From: Colias croceus
Taxonomy: Eukaryota; Arthropoda; Insecta; Lepidoptera; Pieridae
NCBI RefSeq assembly: GCF_905220415.1
Contig: NC_059558.1
Span: 4,414,501 to 4,478,500, forward strand
Direction: 5' to 3'
DNA: 64,000 bases
The notes beneath the pieces are model-generated. The model made no database searches, had not been told where the DNA came from, and worked only from the letters and a program-made list of their open reading frames with translations. Below, one piece after another: positions 12,301-23,300 of this stretch; the first letter of the stretch is position 1, and every line of letters starts with the position of its first letter. The position numbers and the translations under genes are program-made.

Positions 12301-13540
12301 AAACATGCATAAAACAGATTAAGATATCCTCATTCTCGCAACCACCTTGACCTTGAATTTCTTTCTTGCATTTGTTACATACCTATAGCCCGAAATCCAG
12401 TTTTGTTGGTAATATTTTTTTCTGTGAAATGTTCCCAAATTACTATCTCTTTGACGAGGCATTTTCATTACTTACAACAACTAACTGAACCAATAAATGA
12501 TTGTAGGAATGAAAGCTGTTGCTGCGCGGGGATTCCCCTTTTGTTTGACATTCAATAGCACGTTAGACTAAAGGGAAATCCCCTGTCTGTCTCTTTAGGC
12601 TGGCGGGGCATTCAGTTTCGCACAAAAATACAGTTACATAAATACCTAATAAAATGAAAATATCAAAATAAACTAATAAACTGATCAACTTATTATTTAA
12701 ATTCATTTTTATTTATTTATTATCTATTGTATTATTTATCTGTTTATTATCTATATTATTATGTTATTATAATATTATTATTATTATATTTATCTGTTTA
12801 CTATCTATATTATGATTATTATATAGCAGTGGAAAGTCGAAAGCACACCCTCCAATCGGTCTTGACAGAATACCAGCGCTGTAGTCGCAGCTTGCTGCGA
12901 CTATGGCAGAAAGCTGAGTCAAGACCCTTTTCTGGAAATGCAGTGCACACACAGTACGAAATTCTCAGCGAACATGATGTCTAATTTTATGTCTAATTTT
13001 ATGTATCGTACTTTCTTTCTTGTTCTATTTTGTGTTTTCTTCTTGTGTGTGTGTACCTTTTTCTAGGAATAAATATTTTTTCTTTCTTTCTTTCTTTCTT
13101 TCAAAAATCATGATTTTTTCCAACTTTGAATTTGACCGCATTTGAATAACTTACATGCGAAATAGAATTTTTTTTAAATCACGTTATTTCGCTTAGGGAG
13201 TACGGTTAGCAAAATAAAAGTACAAAAATAACCAGACAGACGTAAAATGTACCCCTGAAGTTTAAATGGCAGTTACGTTTTCACATTTTTTTTTTAATTT
13301 GGAGAAAATTTCCCGAGATTTTATAGGAGCTTTCTCCTGGCAATAACGAATACATTACAATAAGAATTATTAAAATCTGTCCAGCCGTTAACGCGTGATG
13401 CTATGACCAAGGGAAATGGGATTTATTTTTATATAGTATACCTATGTATAGCAGAATAATTATCTCTTTCAGAGCCGTCAAAAGCAACAACCAAATTGCG
13501 CACGGGATACGAAGCAGCGCTGCCAACCGAATCTCATTAG
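3388..13540 (+). CDS. secreted IGFBP-like / thyroglobulin type-1 protein
   Basis: Exons: 3388-3534, 4154-4349, 4585-4657, 4932-5059, 7313-7384, 7845-7928, 8114-8159, 8664-8833, 9563-9630, 10131-10266, 10571-10680, 11120-11213, 11995-12114, 13473-13540. All joins keep frame and total 503 aa. Residues 1-21 form a signal peptide (hydrophobic core LLSLMFFQVLIAFFTV). Two modules carry the CxCCxxC signature of IGFBP N-terminal domains: CRCCDEC (about residue 170) and CNCCGRC (about 295), each followed by an extended C-rich turn. Residues about 374-441 are a thyroglobulin type-1 domain with PQC, PVQC and CYC (in place of the usual CWC). The C-terminal 60 residues are acidic and polar with no membrane anchor. 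IGFBP plus thyroglobulin-1 is the order seen in vertebrate IGFBPs; growth-factor binding or protease inhibition by the thyroglobulin domain is inference. The intron 5060-7312 holds a long palindrome. Confidence 0.85.
3555..3625. repeat. short inverted repeat in intron 1
   Basis: An arm reading CCCACGGCCTG is followed about 50 nt later by its complement CAGGCCGTGGG. It looks like a decayed MITE end-pair or hairpin. Confidence 0.4.
5271..5877. mobile_element. 607-bp foldback element, near-perfect palindrome
   Basis: The left arm 5271-5559 and right arm 5589-5877 are both 289 nt and complementary. I found one mismatch (near 5403 against 5745) and no indel; the loop is 29 nt. The ends read TCCCACC...GGTGGGA and are flanked by TA on both sides (5269-5270 and 5878-5879), the target duplication of Tc1/mariner-type elements. 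There is no transposase inside. It sits in an intron of the IGFBP-like gene. The near identity of the arms implies a young insertion. Confidence 0.8.
6165..6250. repeat. dispersed repeat, second copy at 60222-60305
   Basis: The stretch beginning atcgtcgccttactccatga and ending near cgcgcctaaagatgtttc recurs at 60222-60305 with a few substitutions. No coding potential. Confidence 0.6.
7600..7811. mobile_element. MITE with GTGCATTTACATC termini
   Basis: The terminal inverted repeats read GTGCATTTACATCGA at the left and the complement of GTGCATTTACATCAA at the right. Related copies lie at 19376-19530 and 23533-23665. It sits in an intron of the IGFBP-like gene. Confidence 0.65.
8391..8577 (-). 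repeat. retroposon-like dispersed repeat, family R1
   Basis: R1 copies share, in sense order, gctgaagagtttgtttgttt, then ggtccgatttgaaaaatt, then gatagcccatttatcgagga, then gaccaacaggagcgg, then a CCGCGG-rich end next to cacagctagt. The unit is about 180-210 bp with no ORF. This type is abundant in Lepidoptera; it may be a SINE or a LINE tail. Confidence 0.7.
8850..9059 (-). repeat. R1 copy
   Basis: Begins 16 nt downstream of the exon ending at 8833, so it closely follows a splice donor. Second R1 copy within 500 bp, same orientation. Confidence 0.7.
9163..9204 (+). other. possible alternative (poison) exon in the IGFBP-like gene
   Basis: A 42-nt stretch between an ag at 9161-9162 and a strong gtaagt donor at 9205. 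Read in phase from the previous exon it encodes CTDQGKKCFGVPF, which suits a Cys-rich protein. Joining it to the next exon at 9563 makes TAA across the junction, while skipping it gives a clean frame (…SSYQQLNEKC…). A second donor at 9246 would join in frame only to 10131. Confidence 0.35.
9943..9977. repeat. 35-nt perfect palindrome
   Basis: Arms 9943-9959 and 9961-9977 are exact complements (17 bp each) around a single A. The central part reads GGACCAATA/TATTGGTCC. Intronic. Confidence 0.8.
11252..11549 (+). repeat. retroposon-like dispersed repeat, family R2 (long form)
   Basis: Begins ctagcttccgcccgcgactc, then has a 'gggataaaaagtatcctatt' block, cagacagacagac, and ends after gtacagaattgacccttcta. 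The same long form recurs at 61975-62449. Shorter R2 relatives share the cccgcg start and the 'aaatttcat..aatcggt' core. Confidence 0.65.
12191..13128. mobile_element. possible hAT-type element with nested LINE tail
   Basis: The left end reads CAGGGTTGGCA followed by an AATCATGATTT-like block. The right end carries aaaaatcatgatttttt followed by ccaac in the opposite sense. Inside, 12832-13102 looks like a retroelement 3' end: a G/C-richer block, AATAAA and a (TTTC)n tail. The ends are diverged. Confidence 0.4.
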
Positions 13541-13569
13541 AAACTGTTTAACTAAATTATTTTATTTTG

Positions 13570-13575
13570 AATAAA
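13570..13575 (+). terminator. polyadenylation signal of the IGFBP-like gene
   Basis: AATAAA 30 nt after the TAG at 13538-13540, the closest candidate. Confidence 0.6.
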
Positions 13576-13741
13576 AAAATTTGCTCATTTATAATTTATT
13601 TTAATCTTTATTTACCATTAGCCAAAATACTCTAGGGATATGTGGATGACACACACAGCTCTAAAAAATAAACGGGTAGAATTTATGTAGGTACCTAATA
13701 GGTATTTTACCTAGTTTTATTATATTCATAATCGAGATTTA

Positions 13742-14124
13742 TGGCTGGTTCACACTTTGATTAGTGCGAGTGCAGGTGATGAGTAGTACTACGTGTGGAC
13801 AGCGACTGTTTAGTGCAAGTGTTTAGTAGGCTGTGTAGTAAAGTGAATAGAAGCGTGTTCTATTTTTTTGCGAGTGGACTGCGAGTAGCCACGTCCCGCG
13901 CGCCCTCCCTTCCCCCTCACTCGCAGTGTGCCTGCCTAAACACGTCTGGACACGAGTGTTTAGTGTTTAGTGTTTAGCGTAGTGTGTAGCGTCGCGAATT
14001 GCACCATTGACCTGCACTCCCACTAATCACCTGCACTCGCAGTTGAATTGGACACTACTCGCACTACACACCTGCACTCGCACTAATCACCTGCACTCAC
14101 ACTAATCAAAGTGTGAACCAGCCA
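13742..14124. mobile_element. PIF/Harbinger-like MITE (TTA target site)
   Basis: Long terminal inverted repeats begin TGGCTGGTTCACACTTTGAT and end in its complement at 14105-14124. Both sides are flanked by TTA (13739-13741, 14125-14127), the 3-bp duplication of PIF/Harbinger elements. The 383-bp interior is GC-richer and repeats 'gtgtttagtg' motifs; no transposase was seen. It lies between the IGFBP-like gene and GMP reductase. Confidence 0.75.
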
Positions 14125-14848
14125 TTACCTTCCGCGCCTGCGCAGTGAAGACACCAAACAGCTGACTGTTATGTCAATAGTATGCGCCAAAAAATAACAG
14201 AAATGATTGCATGATTTTTATGAAACAAACCAGTATTCAATTTACAAAATAATTTTTTTTTGAGAAAGTTTGAATAGTGACCTTCACCTAGCGCTGCAAA
14301 ACGATATTTCTGTACGTCCTTGTGATGTAATTTTCATGGCACAGTTGGTGTGTGTTACCAGTTATGTGAATTTTCCCTATTTTTACCCTTAATTTTCTTT
14401 TAAAAATGTAGAGTACAAGGTCCATCAGAATTGTATAAATATTTCAAAGTATGCACCAGGTATTAATAAAAATAATTAGAAATGTTTATTTTGGTTAGTA
14501 ATGCAGTTCATTAAAATATTTTTAAAGCTCTAATACTTAATTAAAATGTTTGATGTGATGGATTCTATAAACTAACTTATCGGAAGCAAAATGGAAGAAG
14601 TTTCTATCACAAATATTTTCATTTGAATTGTGAGTGCTATGATAGCATTAGTTCACATTTAGGTTGACTATAATAGCAACACTGCTATTCATACTTTTCG
14701 TTGTCATAGCGCTGCAATATACGCCTGAACACGAGTCTTGAGTCTTGGCTCTTGAACGTTTAGTAGTCGATACGTCGCGCGGGAGGTGTCTCGCCCCATA
14801 GTTTTTATTTTAAGAAAAATAAATATAGGCTAAAGTCTTCACAATAAA

Positions 14849-17242
14849 ATGCCGAACATTATAAACGAGGTTAAATTAGACTTCAAGGATGTGTTACTAC
14901 GACCGAAAAGAAGCACGCTGAACAGCAGAAATGACGTGAGTACAACTTTTTAATTAACATAATGGACTGAAAACTGAAAGATCAAAGTTCAATCTGAAAT
15001 GATCTCATCTTAAATGAAAATGTTTAGGATTTGGCGTGAAAATGTATGTACATATTGTAATTGTGACGTACTTAGGTATGGATAGAGCAAGAAGGTAACG
15101 CGTATGTAAACATATTGATCCGATGTTAATTTGGTGTTTGTGTCAGCTAATTGCAATGGCTAATTGTTAATTTAGTGTTAGAAGCGATATTGAGATCACT
15201 ACATTATTATATCAATAAGTATTTACTATATATAAATAATGAAATATAATTAAGACTCGTTATTAGCCTGATTAATTATTTCCCAAGACCAGATGTTTAC
15301 ATAAAGGTAATATGAATCTTCGAGATAGTTATAGATAGGTTTTAAACCTTTTCGGAATTTAAAGAAAATGTATTTCCTATGTACATTTTTCCCTTATCTA
15401 TTGAAATTCTTATGACACATGCTAACTATTCTAATAATATTGAATGCGTAAATAAACAAAAACAAATATAGGTGTCGTTAGGGGTCATCCATTAATCACG
15501 TGATGTTTTTTTTGGTATTTTTTGACCCCCCCCTCCCCCTTGGTGAGGTTTAAGACTACCCCTCCCCCCTCCCCCCTATATCACGTGTATTTCTTCGTAC
15601 CTGCAAAGAATCAATTTTTTATTTATAAAAAAATACTGTTATAAATATCATCTAATTTTATTATAGTAAATTAAGACTACTATAATAAACGTTCAGAGTT
15701 AGACAGAAAGATTGTAGTTTGTTTTTGAATGACATAAAAATAATGAAAGATATGCGAAAAAGTTGTACGCGTTTGACTAAAAATAAATACATGTAACGCC
15801 GCTTTTCGGTTGAGTATCGTGCGCTTGTCGAAAAATAAATACACGTGATATATTACTTTACCCCCCCTCCCCCTTGTGATATTTCGTGATGTTTAGATGG
15901 ACCCCTCCCCCCCCTTTCGAGCCTCACATGATTAATGGACAGCCCCTTACATAACACAACAAACGTATTGAAAACTGTAGGTATAAGAAAATTAAACTGA
16001 CTTTTATTAAGCTATTGCATAGCTTCTATCGCGGGCCTTGAGCGCGGGGACCGAATCGAGAAATTCCGTAACGAAAAAACCTCACGGTCCCCACTCCGAC
16101 GGGCTCGGAGGTGGGGCTTGAAGGCATGCTATGCAATAGCTTTACCGCGGCAGTCCCCGAGTGCCACACGTCTTTTTTATTTATTAAAGGAACTCTGTTT
16201 ATTACTCTACATAATATTATCATGCTGTATAATTTGCTTCGGGATTTATATGAAGCTTTATTTTCTTCGCATAATTTTTATGCAAAACGAACAGTGCACT
16301 CAGTTTCCTTTCTGCTTTGAATTTTACTATTAGATTATGTAAACTTGTTCTTTTATTGGTATAGGTACGTATAAACAAATCCTTTTTTTTGATATCTTGC
16401 TGAGGAAAGAAGTGGAAAAGAATGAAGCACAAAAAAGAAATGTTAAATTTGATTTACCAGTAGGTACCTATATATGTTTGTGTGCACGACGTACCTAGGT
16501 ACCTACCTAAATAAGATTTTGTATTTCATCCTAAATAATAAAGTAAAATTTTCTCTACACACTCTACCTACCTACATTACTTTTTGCGATCCGAATTTGA
16601 AAAATAATAAACATATTTTGCTGAAAATACCTAAATCAGAAGAAAATATACCTTGTGTACTTTTATGATTTTTTATGATTACATTATTTATATGAGTCCT
16701 AGATTCATAGGTAATAGAAGTAATCAAATAACAAGATAATATCCTACAGGCTATAATATTCCTAACCAGAATTGTGGTCGTAACTCGGAGCGAATTTTTA
16801 TTTTATGCCTATTTATGTGTTTTATGAAGCATTCAGTGCGTAATTGTTTTCGAAGATAAAATTTTATGTGCCTAAAAGAACTCGAAAATATATTTTTTTA
16901 CTATAAGCTATAGGTAAATTTATCTTTAATATTGCTGACTCCCCGTGGTTTTTCTCAATTAACTCTTATGATACCACCTGGACCAGATATACGTATAGAT
17001 GAATTTGATCGCTCTAAGCAAAAAAAATTCGAAAAATAGTTCATACCTAGATGCACACATTTATATATCATACTAGCTTTCCGCCCGCGACTTCGCCCGC
17101 GTTTTCAAAGAAAAACCCGCATAGTTCCCGTCCCCGTGGGATTTCCGGGATAAGACCTACCCTATGTGTTAATCCAAGTTACCCCTATATGTGGGCTAAA
17201 TTTCATTGTAATCGGTTCAGTACTATTTTCGTGAAAGAGTAA

Positions 17243-17303
<61 letters not shown>

Positions 17304-20300
17304 CACATCCTCACAAACTTTCGCATCTTTGCATTCGACTTGTAATCTTACACTTACAATTTGAAACATTGTTTGAAACTTTATCCTTTGCGTATGTTAA
17401 CATCTTACAGGGTGTACAATTTAAAAAAAATAGAAAAAAATTAGATCAATTAATTGTAGAGCATTTGAATGTTATAAAAAGTAAATACCACCGTATAAGG
17501 TTGTCTAGGCCGTTGACACTATTATAAAGAGCTCAAGTACTCTCTAATTAAAGGAGGGTCTTTGTAATCCCTCCAGTTACGATAGAAACGGCATTACCCT
17601 TTCTAAAAATTTGCTTTGTGCCTGTATAGGTACTACACTTTGAAAATTATTTACAAAAAATAGAATAATCGATAATAATGTTTAAATTGTTAGTATAGGT
17701 TTTGGTTTTGTTCGGAAGGATATGTTCTTTAATAAATGAATGGTTAAGCTTGATTATATTCATACATATACTAAAATATAATATTTACATGTACATATAG
17801 ATAGTTAGATCTCAATTTTTAATGCTGCTAAACAAAATAGACTAAACACGCAATCCTAAACCCTCGGTAGATTTATGAAGAAAGGTTGGAAAATAGTTTC
17901 AATTTTATAGTTTCCGTTGCGCGGCGTGCGCTGCATAATTTTTTTTTATATCATTTTAAAATCATTCATTTTCCTTACTATTGACAATATTGAGTGTGTT
18001 TTAGAATAATCTAATAATTATAATATATGAATAAATTAAACAGTGCATATTAAAAAGGCAAAAGTTCACATTCTGTTTTTCATAGAATATTTCGACGAAC
18101 TGAAAAAAAAAAACAATAAGCATACGAATGGTACTTAACATGTGCTTCAAATAACGTCTTTGGATAACTTGAGTGTTTACAAAACGGGTATTCCCCTATC
18201 ACAGATTACTAAATAGTCGACGTAACCTTTACTCTATAATTTTTCGCTATGATTCATCCAAGTCTAAACAAAATATCTTTATTGAATCACAAAATATTGA
18301 ATATGTACTAAAGTTATCAGAAATCATATAAACACTAACTTCATTAATTTCGATCAGTTTTTATTGGATTTTATGTAGAGTTCAGACTCTGTTTTCGTTC
18401 AGAAATTCTTTTTTTTTTATCAATGTCGCGTAAACGGGCATGCACTGGATACATTAGTATGATTAGTTAGCTGTTATTACCTAAGTATTCTATTTTGCTA
18501 CCGGTTACCGTGGCGATAGCCTATATTTTTTATATGTATAAGTACTTTTGAGTGATAAGGATCAACGTTTACTGGAAAAGTTTCTGGGCTATAGGTCTTC
18601 GTAATAAATTAGGATACACAGAACATTAAACACTACTTATAAAATTTATACAATGTAACAAATTAAAATAGGCAGTATGCTGCACAAAGCACCAATACAA
18701 TTAGAATGCTGCACACATTGTTGAATTTACTCTATTTTCACGTCATAGTTGGTTTTCACGTCAATTATAAATGGACACACACTAAACACATGATTAAATA
18801 TACATGTCATTATAATATCATCCAGTTTATGAGTCAGTGGAGTTCATTTGTCGACATGTGACTATCCTCCTATTTGATCATAATTACTACTAGAGTTAAT
18901 TAATATGTATGCTTAAATCTTCAAAACTACGCAACGGATTTTGATGCGGTTTTTTTAATAGTCACAGTGACAGGCATAGAACTCGAATTAACAAGGGAAG
19001 GTTTTAGTACCTATATAATTTATTACGTTTTAGACAAAGCGGGCGTAGCCGCGGGCGGAAAGCTAGTTATGAAATACCTACATGATGTATTTTTTTTAGA
19101 ATTATGAGTCGGTTATTACTTATTAGGTTACGACTGGTTACGACTTAACTAACAAACAAGAATAATTTATTAAAGAGACGAACACTATGATACCATAAAA
19201 CTTAGCCACAAAATAATTAGTCTTCTCTATAAATTTACTTTCAGTTTGCCGCGATGTAATTCAAGCGAACCCAGACAAATTGCTATGAAACAAGTTCGTT
19301 CATTATCCTAGACCAAGCAATAGTGAATTTGTAAAAAAAGCGCATAATTTACTGCAGCTATTTATTACGGTGAAAATACATCAAACGAGCGAATGCGAAA
19401 TATTCGAAAAGATTCTATGCAATGTTCTAATACTGAACAACACTGAATACGAGTTTTTGTTCACACTAAAAGATCATGAAAGAATGGTCTTACTCTAGCT
19501 CTATGTTCGTTTGATGTAAATGCACCGTTAGACCAAGCAATAAGATATTTTTACGCATAGGTACTTTTTTTACTGCAGTTTTTATTAAATAATGATTTCC
19601 ATTGTTTTTATTTGTTAGTGGTGATGTTGATATCCACTAATTCATGAATAAATAAAGCTAAAGAGTTTTTTGTTTGCTTGAACTCGCTAATCTCGTTCGA
19701 TTTGAAAATTTAGTTTAGTATTAGACAGCCCATTTATCGAGAAGTGCTATTATAGGCAATATATAGGGTTAAAATTAAATTAATCGTTATTAGAAACAAT
19801 TCCATTATTTTTATATGAAATAAATATATTTTACACCAATAAAGAAAACAATAACTGAAAGGTTACAATCATTCTGAGAAACATAGAGCCTTTGCACTAT
19901 GATCGTTCTGTCAACAAAGGGCCGATTTTTCAAGCCCTGGCTAAAACTTACCCGTCCAATAAAGTATTACATGATAATATTAAAATGTCACTTGTAATCT
20001 GTCAATTGCACGCACTAAGAATACATTTTGAAATGGTAGTTTAATATGTTATCCGACGAATAAGTTTCAACCGAGGATTGAAAAATCAGTCCAAAAAACA
20101 ATAATGCATTTGCATTAGTCATGTGCATTAGTAGAAGGCATAAAAAATGATTAAATCAACTCTATAATATTTGTTTTGCTGTGGTGCATGTATTGTTGAC
20201 GATAAAAAAAAATTATAACCCTTAGCTGGTATCGCCTTTTTTGGCAACACTACCGGTATCGTGGGTCAAATTCTACCCATACCAAACAATCTGTTGTAGA

Positions 20301-23300
20301 ACGTAGATTTTTTATTATTTGTATAAAATATGGTTAGAAAAGAAATAAAAAAATATTTTTTTACAAAATAACCTTATTTAATATTAGAATATAAAAAAAA
20401 AATATCATGTTTTACACACATTTGTAAATAACCTTATTTTTTGGCACTTTTTGGTTAATGTGAACTTAATACATAAAAAAAAATTGAAATGTTAGAAAAA
20501 CTTTAACTAAAATATATTTATGGCACTTCTAATATCTTTATTATAACAAAAAAACAAATTGCTTCTGAAATCAGCATAAAATAAAGAAAATGACAACCAA
20601 AACCAAAATGACTTCTACCATCAACTATCATCCTCATCTTCTTCACTCTCATCTCTCGTATTTTCGTTCCTCGTATATTTTCTATTATTCTCGTATCTCC
20701 TCTTCGTTTTCACTGTCGTCAGAACTTACTTCAAATACACTGTCTTCTAAGCAACTAACAGATTAGGGATTGTCTCGATCGCTGATGATTTCGTCGTCAC
20801 AAAGTTGGTTTACATTTGGTATTCTTTCATTTTTCAATTCCAAATCATCACTTAAGTCGTTCATCAACTCCTCGATTTGTCTGTCGTTCAAAAAGCCCTC
20901 CAATGTAGTACAAATAAACAATAAAACCAAAAAAGTAAGTAATTACACTCAGTGAAAAAAGTTACTTATTTGGTATCGTGGGTCGAACGTGACCCAGAAA
21001 GCTACTTACCTCCGCTCCTAAGATAGTCACAGTTCTGCACATCAACACCCCGCTGCAGCTAGCGACGCACTGAGAATACTTAGAAGCGCACAGTCGTTGC
21101 ATAAAATATTTAAAGAATTATAACCGAAAATGTTCGCTTCTGGGTCAAATTTGACCCACGATACCTGCTAAGGGTTAACGCGAATGTTTCTCGATCTGTT
21201 TGTAGGTAAATCTATCACGGATAAACAACAGCGCTGATTTAGATGAATACTGGAATAAAGATAGTTGGAAACCCAGGTCAAACACTATAGACACACACTT
21301 ACATTTTTTGTCAAAAATCAAAATCAAAAAAAAACAAAAGGATTGAAATAAGGGTTACGTTTTGTCTATGTTTTTATTTTTTATTTTAGTTGTTTATAAA
21401 AATGTTAAATGCACGTAAAGTGTACGTACATATACGAATCTAGAGTTTGAAGAAAATAAAGATTTTATCTTATCACTAAGAGATTTAAACTAGTGATATC
21501 ATGTAGAGCCTACGGACACATTTTGTCTAGCCTAATTATTGTTTTACTTTCATCATCCATAATGAAATGAATAAGTAACGAAAAATTTAGTCAAATAAAA
21601 AGCGAATCTGACTTGTTTAGACTTATTATTCGGTTGGTTGGTATGACGATGAATTTGATTTCTTGAATTCGATTTAAAAATTCACAAACGTAAACGAAAT
21701 ATCCCAAACGCGTTAGTTGTCTCCTTGTAGCTAATGTAGCTAAACAACTATTTGATGGATGGGTATGGTATTGAAAGATAACTTCAATACTCAGTGAAGA
21801 AGATACTTCTCACTTATTAGCTTAATATCTCCATTACTCTACCACTAAAAGAATACGTACCAAGATTGAGATATTTTTGATCGAGTGCTTTTCAGTTTCT
21901 CTGTTCCAAGTGACCTTCTGGGAAACCTTGACACATTTTTTAAAATACACCTCAGTGAACATAATGTATCTTATGTAACTGTTTGGCGAGAAACGGTCTT
22001 TTTTGTGCGAAAATCGTTGTTTGGTAACCTAAATATTATGTGTTGTTTCTATACTTCTCCCTTTAAATGTATAAATTATCAATTCTTTTTACGAGGAAAA
22101 ACAACTTACTGTGAAAATAGTCTCTCAGATGCAACGGAACTCATTTGGAAACTAAAGCATTTTTTTTTCAAATTCGGGTATAAAACGTCATTGCGCCAGA
22201 AAACTAATGGATCGGCATCTCCCGATATATTGGGATAACTCAACAACACACTCACAAGCGCATGGTTTCCCCGAGCATAGTTCATGCCTCGTTTGCAACG
22301 GAATAGACGAGACAACACGCTCGATTACACTACATTTTTAAATTAAAAAGTATCGTTGAATCGGTTATAATAATATCGTCGATACCGATATATCGGCTAA
22401 CCCGAAGTATCGCCGATATATCGGTATCGGTATCAGATGCACCCCTAATAAAAACATACGAATAAAGAACCACCTTCACGGTAATATGAAAGACTGTGAT
22501 CGCGACTTTTAATATCTGACTGGGATTTCTTCAGGTGTTTAACGTAGGTAAAATAAATAAACAATCAAATATTTACATTCATAATATTAATATTATGTAA
22601 CTAAGCGGCACTCACTAATCACTCACAAATTGCAATCGATATAATCTAAACAGCGGGCGAGATCGCGGTCAAATACTAGATAAAATGAAGTAAAATTGTA
22701 TACCATATTAAAACATAAGTATACCCTTATCTACTATCTCGAATCTATTAATCATCTAATCTATTCATATTGTGCTAGACATCACAATTCACAGCTAGTC
22801 GTGTCTTTGTGACCCTGACCGAGGATGAAAAAAAATTGTTACCCGCGAGTTTCGCTCCTGTTGGTCTTAGCATGATGATATTATATTATTATAGCCTTAC
22901 TCGATAAATGGGCTATCTAACACCTAAAGAATTCAAATCGGACCAGCAGTTCTTTAGAAAAAACAAAAATTAGTATAGATTTTACTTTCTCAAGAATATT
23001 TATAGCGGTCGTGTTTATGTTTTTTAAAACGGTTCTATTTGTTTTATATCAATATCGTTCACAATTTAAAACACCTCATTTTGAATGTTCATCACAAAAA
23101 TGTACAATTGTTCTCTTTCTTCTTGCCTTTCCGCTCGGCAAATCATTTGTCAACTCTAATTAACAAAGTGAACCATTTGTCCATTTTACTGTTCCACTTT
23201 TGTCTGGCGAATACCATTACGTTCTAGTTTTTTTACGCCAACTTTATTTCATAAAATTAATCTATTGGACTGAGGTCAACCTATTGTAGCAAAGTAAGTA

